16,177 bases of DNA from Desulfobacteraceae bacterium. Its GTDB lineage: Bacteria > Desulfobacterota > Desulfobacteria > Desulfobacterales > Desulfosalsimonadaceae. Under the pieces are notes generated by a model, which did no database searches, was not told the origin of the DNA, and was given only the letters and a program-made list of their open reading frames with translations. Location of the stretch: contig JAGXHH010000208.1 of NCBI GenBank assembly GCA_024636355.1, positions 1 through 16,177 of the forward strand, written 5' to 3'. Shown here piece by piece: positions 1 through 7,652 of this stretch. Made by a program: the position numbers and the translations under genes. Position 1 is the first letter of the stretch; each line of letters starts with the position of its first letter.

Positions 1-29
1 CGGCAGCGTCAGATGTGTATAAGAGACAG
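1..29 (+). other. Nextera (Tn5) sequencing adapter left in the assembly
   Basis: Bases 11-29 are exactly the 19-bp Tn5 mosaic end used in Nextera libraries (AGATGTGTATAAGAGACAG). Bases 1-10 (CGGCAGCGTC) are the end of the Nextera read-1 adapter that precedes it. This is library sequence, not genome, and true genomic sequence begins at about base 30. The minus-strand nuclease frame stays open through the adapter by chance, so its last apparent residues (about ten, ending SCLLYTSDAA) are artificial. Confidence 0.97.
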
Positions 30-2443
30 GAAAGGGCGATACTGTAGAGCGGCAGCTGGGGTTCGACAATCCGGTCGGTGAACCAGTCCGCCATTTTCGG
101 CAGCCCGGTCTTGTAGTCAATAATCACCATCCGGCCGTCTTCGAGCCGATCGATCCGGTCGACAAACGTGTTTAACCGGATGTCGCCGACCTGTACGATC
201 TGTTTCGTTTCTTTTTCGATGACCTCAAACGGCATCCGCTCTTTTTCCCGTTCGAGCCATTCCGTCAACAGGTTGCATAGCCGTTCCTGCTCGAGCGCCG
301 TGAACCGTTCGGTAAACGTTTCCGGGCGATCCTGAGCCAGGGGCCGGATCGCGTCATTCACGGCTTTCGCCACGAGGTCTGCGAGTTTTTCCGATTGAAT
401 GCCGACCAGGGTCTCATGTGTCTTTAATGCATCCCAGACAAATTCCAGTGCGTGGTGGACCAGGCTCCCGCGTGCGGCGGCATCGAGTCCGGAAACCGGC
501 TGCTCCAATGGCTTTCCGCCGAGCCGGTAGCCGACAAAAGCGCAAAACGGGCAGGCCGCCTGGGCCTTGATGACGCCGGTACCCCCGGCGACTTTGCCGC
601 TGTCTTCCAGGTCCGGCGCTTTCACATCCGGAAACTGTTCCAGCTTGGCCGACACCGCAAGCTGCTCGCGGTAATCGGGCGCCGCATCTGTTTCGAGGAG
701 ATCCGGCGAAAGTTCCGGCAGGTAATCGATCAGCGGACTCGGATAACAGGGGGTGTCGCCTTCGTTTTTCGGATAGCTGACCACCAGTTCACGGGCGGAT
801 GCCAGCAGCCTGCGGGTCACCTGCCGGGCATAGTCGAGCTCGCGTTCCGGGGTGGCATGGGGCAGGTTCAAACGGCGCTGCAAGGCAATCGGGACAAACG
901 GGCTGGGCGAGGGGGACGGCGGCCAGACGTCCTGCTTCATCCCGAGAATCCAGAGGGCATCGAACCGTTCGCCGGCGGCTTCCAGCATCCCCATAACCTG
1001 CACCGGCACCTGGCCGCCTTCGGGCTGGAACAGCATTTCGCCCGCCATCCGGTTAAAAGCGCTCAGTGCTTCGGTTTCGGTCATCACCGGGATAATCCGG
1101 CCCAGTTCGGCAAAACGGGCCAATGCATCCTGCCATGCCCCGATCGTCTGGTATTCGGCACTGGTAAGCTTCCGGTCGCCGGGCCAGCCAAATGTTTCCA
1201 GAACCCGGGTAAACGCTTCGGACCAGGCAGCCGGAGAAGCGCTTTCCGGAAGATCGAGGCTGAGATTCCGGAACCGGGTAAACGCCCGGTACAATCCGGG
1301 ACAGCGGCTGTGGCCGTCCGGGTCCTTTTTTTCCTGCCGGTTCATGAACCGCAGCAGCCCGTCTACCGACATGGAAGGAGCGCCGTGATCCCGGATGCGC
1401 GCATCGAGCACCGCACGAGAATACAATTCCGCCCGGCCGCCGGCGATGTACGGTGTGAGCAGCAGGGCGCTTATTTTTGACGTATCGGGATTGGCAGCAA
1501 TAAGTGACAGGAGTGAAAACGCCGTCCGTATCACCGGGTAATCGACCAGCGAACGCCCTAATGAAATATTGTAGATCCGGTTCTCCATCGGCCTGGAGGC
1601 AAGCAGGGCGTCCGGATGCAGCACATCGTCAAAAACATGGACCAGCTTGTCCCGGCAGGATTCCAGCCGGGGAACGATCACCCCGATACGGTCGTCCGGA
1701 AAGTGCCTGAGCCGGTGGCGGACCCATCGGGCCGCAGACACGAGTTCCTCGTTTGCGTCGGCAAATCCGACACGAACCGCGTTTGCGGCCGTATCTTCTG
1801 CGGCATGCATACCGACACGGCATCCCCGCTTCTCCATCACTGCCATAAGGTCGGTCATCTGGGGAGAGATATCGTCAAACCCGTGAAACAGAGTCGTATC
1901 GGGAAGTTCAAGCGTGCCGTCGCTGATCTTCTCACAAACCGCATCGGCCAGGCGCGCCCGGTCCAGCCAGTTTTCCCTGCGGCACCGGCTTTCAAATGCC
2001 GCTGCCCACTCCAGGAATGCCGCCGGATCCGTTGCCGCCCATTCGGTGCCGGGATGCATCGGAACCCGCCACTGCCGGCACAGGCGCCAGGCCTGCTCGA
2101 CTGAAGCGGCGGTCTCCTCAGGATGGAGCAGCGATTTGCCCGCATCGGATTGCCGGATGATCTGCTCCCAGATCATCCGCGCCTGGTGCGGCGAAATCAG
2201 CATTGGAAACGATGCCGCGCCGGGTCGGCCCGTTAAAGCCAACTGTTCCCAGCACCGTTCCAGCCAGGCGGAAAACGGCAGCACATTGGGAGTTTCCCAG
2301 GCCGTCCGGCCGTTTTGCACCTGCCGTTGACCATACCGGAAGAGAGAGAAACGGGCCAGTCGCCGGTTGACCGTTACCAGGGCGGCTCCCGTTTCAAGCA
2401 GGTCGAGCACCTGTTGTTCGGAAAAACTGTTCGGGGATTTCAT
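30..2443 (-). CDS. RecB/AddB-like PD-(D/E)XK nuclease, probable DNA repair protein (3' end missing)
   Basis: About 804 codons are visible from ATG at 2443 to the contig edge, with no stop, so the C-terminus is missing. The N-terminus (ALVTVNRRLARF near residues 20-31, then LPFSAWLERCW) resembles the inactivated helicase-like part of AddB/RecC-type proteins, and I see no Walker A motif. Later segments NPFVPIALQRRLNLPHATPERELDYARQ and ACPFCAFVGYRL..RGSLVHHALE are typical of the AddB/PDDEXK_1 family. The nuclease core is present: D762 in VDRID and D776-Y-K778 in IIDYKTG. The family is a 'probable DNA repair protein' of roughly 850-900 aa, often paired with a UvrD/AddA-like helicase, which would lie beyond the left edge. 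It probably processes DNA ends. The gene follows mutY by 36 bp on the same strand and is likely co-transcribed. No Shine-Dalgarno precedes the ATG; the upstream DNA is the AATTGTG heptamer array. The exact subfamily is less sure than the nuclease assignment. Confidence 0.88.
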
Positions 2444-2446
2444 GTG

Positions 2447-2507
2447 AATTGTGAATTGTAAATTGTTAATGGTGAATAGTTAATTACTGGAGCGAACCGG
2501 ATAAACT
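2447..2507 (+). repeat. AATTGTG heptamer array plus 'ACTGGAG..CGGATAA' core, copy 1
   Basis: Six consecutive heptamers are in register: AATTGTG, AATTGTA, AATTGTT, AATGGTG, AATAGTT, AATTACT (2447-2488). They run directly into the core ACTGGAGCGAACCGGATAA (2486-2504). The same arrangement, six heptamers then the core, occurs at 7749-7809. On the minus strand this element encodes the last eight residues of MutY (VYPVRSSN) and its TAA, then forms the whole 36-bp gap up to 3 bases before the nuclease ATG. Confidence 0.85.
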
Positions 2508-3643
2508 TTGACGCCATGGCCGGGTTCGGGAAGTGGGGGCAGCAGGGGAAGAATCTTTCGTGCTACTCCGGTAAGCGGATACGATTGCAGCTCATCAGCC
2601 GACACCCAGGCATGTTCCGCCGGCCCGGACAGTTCGATTTCCCCGTCGCCGTGCTCGATGGTATACACAGCGGCCTTGACCTTGAAGTGACTGTAGGCAT
2701 GCCGGATGTGTGACAGCAGGGACGGACCGGTAAGCCTCAGGCCGGTCGACTCCAAGATGATCCGGCTGCAGGCCGCATCCGGCGGCTCTCCGTCGTTTAC
2801 GGTCCCGCCGGGAAATTCCCACAGACCACCGAGCAGGCCGTCGACGGGTCGCCGGACGATCAGCAGACGGTGTTTCGCACAAATCGCCCCGATGGCCATC
2901 TCATATACGGGCACCGGTTTGCGCCGGTCCCGGACCGGAAATCGGCCGGCCGCCCCCTGCAGGTACGCCTGGCAGCCTTCCCCGAGAGGACAGGTTTTGC
3001 ACTGCGGGTTGCGCGGGGTGCAAACCAGTGCGCCGAGTTCCATTATGGCCTGGTTGAAGCGGGCCGGCTGCTGCCTGTCTATTAGCCGGTCGGCCGTCGC
3101 CTGAAAGATGCGATGGGATGCCGGCCGGTTGACCGGCAGGTCCATTGCAAACACCCGGGAGATTACCCGTTTTACATTGCCGTCCACGACAGCATAGGGG
3201 AGTCCGTAGGCAAAGCTTAAGACCGCCGCAGCGACATAGCCGCCCACACCTGGCAACGTGATGATCGCATCATAGGCATCCGGAATTCGGCCATCGTACT
3301 CGGTCATCACCTTCTTTGCGGCCTTGTGGAGGTTGCGCGCCCGGGCATAATAGCCGAGGCCTTCCCAGGTTTTTAAAAGCACATGAAGATCAGTGGATGA
3401 GAGGACGGAAATGTCCGGAAATTCAGATAGAAACGCATGGTAATACGGAACGACCGTCTTGACCTGGGTCTGCTGCAGCATGATCTCGGAAACCCAGATC
3501 CGATAAGGATCGGACGTCTGCCGCCAGGGAAGCTTTCGATAATTTTTCCCATACCAGTCCGTCAGCCGATTTCGAATGTTTTGAGCCAGTTTATCGCTAA
3601 TAACGGGGGTTGGGTTGTCCGGGTCTGGTTTTTGATTTGCCAA
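2480..3643 (-). CDS. mutY: A/G-specific adenine glycosylase MutY
   Basis: This 387-aa base-excision-repair enzyme removes adenine mispaired with 8-oxoguanine or guanine. The helix-hairpin-helix glycosylase domain spans roughly residues 20-230: SEIMLQQTQV carries catalytic E53, LPGVGGYVA (130-138) is the HhH loop, and VDGNVKRV holds the conserved aspartate D154. The [4Fe-4S] site is complete (C208-x6-C215-x2-C218-x5-C224). Residues from about 245 to 375 form the MutT/Nudix-like recognition domain. Its Nudix box is degenerate (G280-x5-E286-x7-RIILES), as is usual in MutY, where it reads 8-oxoG rather than hydrolysing nucleotides. The start is a TTG at 3643 with no clear ribosome-binding site; an in-frame stop lies ten codons upstream and no other start codon lies between. 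The last eight residues (VYPVRSSN) and the stop come from the repeat at 2447-2507. The length is slightly above E. coli MutY (350 aa). The nuclease gene follows immediately. Confidence 0.95.
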   Translation of the reverse strand: MANQKPDPDNPTPVISDKLAQNIRNRLTDWYGKNYRKLPWRQTSDPYRIWVSEIMLQQTQVKTVVPYYHAFLSEFPDISVLSSTDLHVLLKTWEGLGYYARARNLHKAAKKVMTEYDGRIPDAYDAIITLPGVGGYVAAAVLSFAYGLPYAVVDGNVKRVISRVFAMDLPVNRPASHRIFQATADRLIDRQQPARFNQAIMELGALVCTPRNPQCKTCPLGEGCQAYLQGAAGRFPVRDRRKPVPVYEMAIGAICAKHRLLIVRRPVDGLLGGLWEFPGGTVNDGEPPDAACSRIILESTGLRLTGPSLLSHIRHAYSHFKVKAAVYTIEHGDGEIELSGPAEHAWVSADELQSYPLTGVARKILPLLPPLPEPGHGVKVYPVRSSN

Positions 3644-3656
3644 TATAGAGGTGCCG

Positions 3657-3668
3657 TAAAACGTTTTA
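3657..3668. promoter_or_regulatory. 12-bp perfect palindrome upstream of mutY
   Basis: TAAAACGTTTTA is self-complementary over 12 bp and lies 13 bp before the mutY TTG start codon. It could be an operator or part of the translation-initiation region. No regulator is implied by the neighbours, so any function is a guess. Confidence 0.25.
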
Positions 3669-3669
3669 T

Positions 3670-3689
3670 GTTATCCAGAAAACCCAGTG
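3670..3689 (-). repeat. 'ACTGGAG..CGGATAA' core, copy 2 (reverse orientation)
   Basis: GTTATCCAGAAAACCCAGTG matches the core at 7653-7673 with one substitution and one missing base. Read on the minus strand it is CACTGGGTTTTCTGGATAAC, which resembles the plus-strand cores at 2486-2507 and 7789-7809. With the copy at 2447-2507 it brackets mutY in inverted orientation. Confidence 0.6.
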
Positions 3690-3712
3690 CGGATTATTGA
3701 AGTCTTCGAAAT

Positions 3713-3784
3713 CCCTATCGCTATCACTATCGAAATCGGGGATATTCGATAGCGATAGCGATTTCGATAGCGATAGCGATAGGG
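3713..3784. repeat. 26-bp inverted repeat built from GATAGC hexamers
   Basis: The left arm (3713-3738) and right arm (3759-3784) are reverse complements over 26 bp with one mismatch, separated by a 20-bp loop. The arms are themselves made of short GATAGC/CTATCG units, and the loop carries two more. Such a sequence can extrude a long hairpin in DNA or RNA. It lies about 70 bp upstream of mutY, in the mutY-aldehyde dehydrogenase gap. It has no terminal T-run and is not an obvious intrinsic terminator. A plus-strand frame through it (serine/aspartate repeats) is a by-product of the repeat. Confidence 0.85.
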
Positions 3785-3918
3785 AAAATTCCTTATTTCC
3801 TCAACTGATCAAAGTGCCGAAATCGATGCATGGGAACCGTATCAAATTCCCGTTACGCAGCCGATGCGCTTCCTTCGTCAGCACATCCTATAAACATTTG
3901 TAATGCTGCCCGTTTTTT
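3785..3918. other. Intergenic stretch with no recognisable feature
   Basis: This is the remaining non-repeat part of the 367-bp gap between mutY and the aldehyde dehydrogenase gene. I see no convincing ORF, RNA gene or promoter. A short open stretch on the minus strand (about 27 codons, VLTKEAHRL...) has no start or family resemblance that I can defend. It may be decayed sequence. Confidence 0.4.
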
Positions 3919-3956
3919 CGTGCACGTGAACGTACACGTGCTCGTGCACGTGCACG
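3919..3956. repeat. Phased GTGCAC-type hexamer array, copy 1
   Basis: Six hexamers run in one register from 3920: GTGCAC, GTGAAC, GTACAC, GTGCTC, GTGCAC, GTGCAC. GTGCAC is itself a palindrome. The outer ten bases (3919-3928 and 3947-3956) form a perfect inverted repeat, so the array can fold into a hairpin. A shorter, more diverged array of the same unit lies at 7614-7637. It sits about 55 bp past the 3' end of the aldehyde dehydrogenase gene. I see no U-tract to make it a standard terminator. Confidence 0.8.
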
Positions 3957-4010
3957 GATTGGCTTTTCGTCATCTCAAGTTATCAGCTGAATAGTAATTT
4001 TTCAGTCAGA

Positions 4011-5384
4011 TTACCGAAGTATCTTTTTGATCAGGTTCAGTGTCTTCATGTATGGCGGAAAACGGAACGGGTTGTCAATGGGGGAAACATTTTTAAGGAT
4101 GCTCTTCCGGTGGGAAAACGTATCGAAACCCGCCCGGCCGTGATAACTGCCCATGCCGCTCGGGCCCACACCGCCGAAGGGGAGATACGGGGTGGCAAAA
4201 TGGAGCAGGGTATCGTTGATGCAGCCGCCGCCGAAAGAAAGTTCGCGCAGCACGCGTTTCTGGACCTGTTCGTTTTTTGTGAATAAATAAAGCGCCAGCG
4301 GCTTGGCCCGGGATTTCACCTTTTCAATGGCGTCATTTAAATCGTCATAGCCGATCACCGGCAGGATCGGACCAAAAATCTCTTCCTGCATCAGGGGATG
4401 GTCCCAGGCGACATTGTCGACAAGGGTCGGGGAAATATAGAGAACAGCCCGATCGGTCTGCCCGCCCCAGACAATATCGGCGCCTTCCATGAGGCCGGAT
4501 ATCCGGTCGAAATGCCGGTCATTGATAATACGGGGATAATCGAGGCTATCCTGCGGGTTATCCCCGAAAAAAGAAACCAGATGGTGTTTTATTTTGTTTA
4601 TCAGTTCATCTTTTATCGAATGATGGGCCAGCAGATAATCCGGGGCGATGCAGGTCTGCCCCGCATTGAGGAATTTCCCGCCGGCGATTTTTTTTGCCGC
4701 CGAATCGAGACCGGCATCTGCCGCCACGATGGTCGGGCTCTTGCCGCCAAGTTCCAGGGTTACCGGGGTCAGGTGCTCAGCGGCGGCGGCCATGACCTGC
4801 CGGCCCACGCCGGTGCTGCCGGTAAAGAAAATGCAGTCGAATTTCTGTGAAAGCAGCGCTTTGCTCACGGACACATCGCCGGTAACGACTGCCACATGTG
4901 CGGGATCAAAATAATGGGCGAAGAGGTCGGCGAGAACTTCGGATGTGTGGGACGCAAACTCCGAAGGCTTGATTATGGCGCAATTTCCCGCGGCTATAGC
5001 GCCGATCAATGGCGTGACGGCCAACTGGAACGGATAATTCCAGGGAGAAAGGATCAGGGCCATTCCGTAGGGTTCGGGATGGACGGTGCTGACCGCCGGG
5101 AAATGATAAATCGGGGTCTTTACCCGCTTCGGCCGGGCCCATCGGGCGACGTGTTTAAGGTTGTGCCGGATTTCATCGAGGACAATGCCGACTTCGGTCA
5201 GGTACCCTTCATAATGGGTTTTTCCAAGGTCACGGGCAAGGGCGTCTAAAATCCGCGTTTCGTTCTGCTCAATGGCATGGCGCAGAATACCGAGCTGTCG
5301 GCGCCGGAAAGAAATGTTCTTTGTATATCCCTTGGAGAAAAATTTGCGCTGATCGTTTACTAAATTTCCAATATTTATTTGCAT
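4011..5384 (-). CDS. NAD(P)-dependent aldehyde dehydrogenase, class 3-like
   Basis: This 457-aa cytoplasmic enzyme oxidises an aldehyde to the carboxylate with NAD(P)+. All core ALDH motifs are present: SPWNYPFQ with N116, IIKPSE with K139, the cofactor loop FTGSTGVGR (187-195), general base E211 in LELGGKSP, nucleophile C245 in NAGQTCIAPDY, and EEIFGP (334-339). Length and motif wording fit the class 3 (ALDH3/YwdH/fatty or aromatic aldehyde) branch. The C-terminal basic/aromatic tail (YMKTLNLIKKILR) could associate with membrane, but I see no clear transmembrane helix. I chose ATG at 5384 because an excellent Shine-Dalgarno (AAGGAGGTGAT) lies just upstream; a frame extension to 5477 would add 31 residues not typical of the family. 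It is divergent from panP. The substrate cannot be read from the sequence; a link to amine or beta-alanine metabolism is only suggested by the neighbour. Confidence 0.93.
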   Translation of the reverse strand: MQINIGNLVNDQRKFFSKGYTKNISFRRRQLGILRHAIEQNETRILDALARDLGKTHYEGYLTEVGIVLDEIRHNLKHVARWARPKRVKTPIYHFPAVSTVHPEPYGMALILSPWNYPFQLAVTPLIGAIAAGNCAIIKPSEFASHTSEVLADLFAHYFDPAHVAVVTGDVSVSKALLSQKFDCIFFTGSTGVGRQVMAAAAEHLTPVTLELGGKSPTIVAADAGLDSAAKKIAGGKFLNAGQTCIAPDYLLAHHSIKDELINKIKHHLVSFFGDNPQDSLDYPRIINDRHFDRISGLMEGADIVWGGQTDRAVLYISPTLVDNVAWDHPLMQEEIFGPILPVIGYDDLNDAIEKVKSRAKPLALYLFTKNEQVQKRVLRELSFGGGCINDTLLHFATPYLPFGGVGPSGMGSYHGRAGFDTFSHRKSILKNVSPIDNPFRFPPYMKTLNLIKKILR

Positions 5385-5400
5385 TATCACCTCCTTTATA
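5385..5400 (-). promoter_or_regulatory. Strong Shine-Dalgarno of the aldehyde dehydrogenase gene
   Basis: On the minus strand AAGGAGGTGAT precedes the ATG by two bases after the motif, giving near-complete complementarity to the 3' end of 16S rRNA. It is the strongest ribosome-binding site in the window and fixes the start at 5384. Confidence 0.85.
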
Positions 5401-5789
5401 AAAATGCCGATCCGGCCATGAGCGCCATGGAACGCAAAAGAGTATCGCGCCATTCGAATACATTTACCTGATGTCAACTAAACATAACGAAAGATCCCGC
5501 ATTTTCCAGCTGAATAATGGTTGATCCGCCGCCGCCGATCCGGTTATGGTAAAAAAAGTGAAAGATCTCGTTTATTTTTTATTGCGGGTGTGTTACCCGA
5601 ACTATTGCCGGAAAAAAAATCAGGGTTTTTCATCAAGATCAAGGATGGCGAAGTTTAATGAAATTTGAGCCGACGCCGATATCAGCCCCGGAAGACATTT
5701 CAATAAGGCCCCGACCGAAATTATCCTGAAAACGGGATCAAATCGCAATCGATACAACTGAAACTGTTTAATCGTAATTGATATCTAAT
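5401..5789. other. Divergent intergenic region between aldehyde dehydrogenase and panP
   Basis: About 390 bp separates two divergent genes and must hold promoters for both. I see no ORF with family resemblance. A small hairpin (CGGGT-N5-ACCCG, 5585-5599) follows an AT-rich tract but is not terminator-like on either strand. A TTGACA hexamer is present on the minus strand (5472-5477), but no good -10 lies at 16-18 bp spacing. I can name no promoter with confidence. Confidence 0.5.
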
Positions 5790-7463
5790 ATGAGAAATAT
5801 TTTTGGATCAATGGCCGATCTGGACATCATAGAATCAAAAACCGACCTGGTCGCCGACTGGGACCACCTGATGCGGGTGTTTATCCGGCCCGAGGACGAT
5901 GCCAGCCGGCAGACCCTGATCAAGTACATGGAACAGATCCTGTTCGGCCTGCATGAATTCCTGAAAAAAAATGTCGGCATCACCGAGGCCAAAAGCCTCA
6001 AAGACCTTTCCGAACGGTTCAAAAACACCACCATCTGTGAAGAGCCCGAAAAGAAACTCGCCGACGTGATCACCTGCCTGATCCGTGAAATCGCCCCGCA
6101 TGCGGTCAATGTCGCCTCCCCTTATTTTGTCGGGCACATGACCTCGGCGATTCCCTTCTTCATGGTGCACCTGAAAACCATCGAGGCCGCGCTCAACCAG
6201 AACGTGGTCAAACTCGAGACCTCCAAGGTTGTATCGGTGGTCGAAAAGCAGGTGATCGCCAAAATCCACGACCTGATCTATCGGCAAAGCCGGGATTTTT
6301 ATCAGACGCATGTCCAGAATACGGACACCACTCTCGGGGTATTTACCGAAGGCGGCACTACCGCCAACCTGACAGCCCTCTGGGTGGCCCGCAATGCGAT
6401 GTTCGCCCCGAAAGAAGGATTCAGGGGGATTGAAGCCGAGGGGATCCCGGCGGCTTTCCGGGCTTATGGAGTCGAACGCTGCGTCATTCTTGCTTCCCGA
6501 CTGGCTCATTATTCACTCCGGAAATCGGCCGGACTCCTGGGCCTCGGCAACGAAAGCGTGATCCCGATCGATACGGATGCCGACTACCGGATGGACATCG
6601 AGGCTTTCAAAGCCGCTATCGCCCGGATCCAATCCGAATTACCGGAAACCCGCATCCTGGCGGCTGTCGGCATTGCCGGCGCTACGGAAACGGGGACGGT
6701 CGATCCGCTGTCCGAGATGGCCGATATCTGCGCTGAAAACGGCATCCATTTCCACGTGGACGCCGCCTGGGGCGGACCGACGCTGCTGTCCAGGAAAAAC
6801 CGGCACCTGCTCAAGGGGATCGAACGCTCCGATTCGGTCACCATCGACGGCCACAAACAATTCTACATGCCGATGAGCTGCGGGATGGTCTACTTCCGTG
6901 ATCCGGAAATCCTTGATGTCATCGCCTATCATGCCAATTACGTCAACCGGTGGGGAAGTGTGGACCTGGGAATCAAATCGCTGGCCGGTTCCCGGGAAGC
7001 AAATTCGCTCGTACTCGATGCCGCACTCAAGATCATGGGGGCAAAAGGGTATGCGCTGCTGATCGATCACGGCATCGAATCGGCCGCAGCCTTTGCGGAA
7101 GAGATCGCAAGGCGCGATAACTTTCAGCTGGTGACCGCCCCGGTGTTAAACATCTTAACGTACCGCTACTGTCCACCCGCAGCCCAAAGAGCCCTGGCCC
7201 TGGCCGAGGTTTCCGAAAAGATCCGGATCAACGAGGAGTTAAACGAACTCAACCGGGCGCTCCAGCGGCTCCAGCGCGAAGCGGGAAAAAGCTTCGTCTC
7301 CCGCACAACCCTTAAAGCCAATCGCTTTTCACCCGTCGATATCGTCGTACTGCGCACCGTGGTCATGAACCCGATGACCGATATCGAGATTTTAAGGGAA
7401 ATTTTAGACGAACAGGAAGAGATCACAGCCCGGCACCTTGCCGATCACCTGCCGGTTTTGTAG
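5790..7463 (+). CDS. panP: PanP-type PLP-dependent aspartate 1-decarboxylase (glutamate decarboxylase family)
   Basis: This ~557-aa group II PLP decarboxylase is predicted to convert aspartate to beta-alanine for pantothenate/CoA synthesis. A glutamate/GABA activity cannot be excluded. It follows the Vibrio-type PanP pattern closely: GHMTSAIPFF, LNQNVVKLETSK, FTEGGTTANLTALWVARN, VGIAGATETGTVDPL, the PLP-aspartate region HFHVDAAWGGPTLLS, and the Schiff-base lysine in SVTIDGHKQFYMPM (about K356). The C-terminal GKSFVSRTTL and NPMTDIEILREILDEQ are also characteristic. Start choice is uncertain: ATG 5790, ATG 5811 and an upstream TTG 5778 are in frame, and none has a good ribosome-binding site. 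No classical pyruvoyl PanD gene is in the window, so whether PanP replaces it here is unknown. The gene is divergent from the aldehyde dehydrogenase and convergent with iorB, with hairpins downstream. Confidence 0.9.
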   Translation: MRNIFGSMADLDIIESKTDLVADWDHLMRVFIRPEDDASRQTLIKYMEQILFGLHEFLKKNVGITEAKSLKDLSERFKNTTICEEPEKKLADVITCLIREIAPHAVNVASPYFVGHMTSAIPFFMVHLKTIEAALNQNVVKLETSKVVSVVEKQVIAKIHDLIYRQSRDFYQTHVQNTDTTLGVFTEGGTTANLTALWVARNAMFAPKEGFRGIEAEGIPAAFRAYGVERCVILASRLAHYSLRKSAGLLGLGNESVIPIDTDADYRMDIEAFKAAIARIQSELPETRILAAVGIAGATETGTVDPLSEMADICAENGIHFHVDAAWGGPTLLSRKNRHLLKGIERSDSVTIDGHKQFYMPMSCGMVYFRDPEILDVIAYHANYVNRWGSVDLGIKSLAGSREANSLVLDAALKIMGAKGYALLIDHGIESAAAFAEEIARRDNFQLVTAPVLNILTYRYCPPAAQRALALAEVSEKIRINEELNELNRALQRLQREAGKSFVSRTTLKANRFSPVDIVVLRTVVMNPMTDIEILREILDEQEEITARHLADHLPVL

Positions 7464-7477
7464 ATCGCTCCAACCAT

Positions 7478-7500
7478 AGGGCGGGTTTCAAACCAGCCCT
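7478..7500. repeat. Near-perfect palindrome just after panP
   Basis: AGGGCGGGTTT (7478-7488) and AAACCAGCCCT (7490-7500) pair with one mismatch around a single base. It begins 15 bp after the panP stop. It is GC-rich and could stabilise the 3' end of the transcript, but no T-run follows. It may instead be a dispersed palindromic repeat. Confidence 0.6.
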
Positions 7501-7539
7501 GTTCCCATATTGCCACACGCTCAAATTAAATTAAAAGAA

Positions 7540-7585
7540 ATGCCCGTAAATCGCAGAATTGCGACTTACGGGCATGTTGTTTTTC
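7540..7585. terminator. Bidirectional intrinsic terminator between convergent panP and iorB
   Basis: Arms 7540-7555 (ATGCCCGTAAATCGCA) and 7560-7575 form a 16-bp stem with one mismatch and a 4-base loop. On the plus strand GTTGTTTTTC follows. On the minus strand the stem is followed by a T-rich run (TTTCTTTTAATTTAATTT). This suits termination of both panP, from the left, and the iorAB transcript, from the right. Confidence 0.8.
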
Positions 7586-7613
7586 AAGTACAGCTCTTCT
7601 GTATTTATAAACC

Positions 7614-7637
7614 GTGTACATGCACGATCACGTGCAC
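7614..7637. repeat. Phased GTGCAC-type hexamer array, copy 2 (degenerate)
   Basis: Four hexamers in register, GTGTAC, ATGCAC, GATCAC, GTGCAC, match the unit of the array at 3919-3956. It lies 16 bp before the reverse-oriented core at 7653. Confidence 0.5.
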
Positions 7638-7652
7638 TAAAATACATATCTT

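Noticed and set aside
452..1480. Plus-strand open frame of 342 codons
   Set aside because: It lies antisense to the PD-(D/E)XK nuclease gene, whose translation has clear family motifs. The plus-strand product has low-complexity, unfamily-like composition.
3697..3903. Plus-strand small protein with serine/aspartate repeats
   Set aside because: The repeats come from translating the GATAGC inverted repeat. There is no ribosome-binding site and no family resemblance.
3713..3956. Possible CRISPR array
   Set aside because: Units are 6 bp with no spacers, and there are no cas genes in the window.
3979..4000. Possible fifth, decayed copy of the core (GTTATCAGCTGAATAGTAAT)
   Set aside because: Only the TTATC and AGTAATT ends resemble the core and a gap is needed. 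A similar TTATCAGCT also occurs by chance near 8430.
5585..5599. Hairpin CGGGT-N5-ACCCG as a terminator
   Set aside because: The stem is only 5 bp, there is no T-run on either strand, and it lies between divergent genes where no transcript should end.
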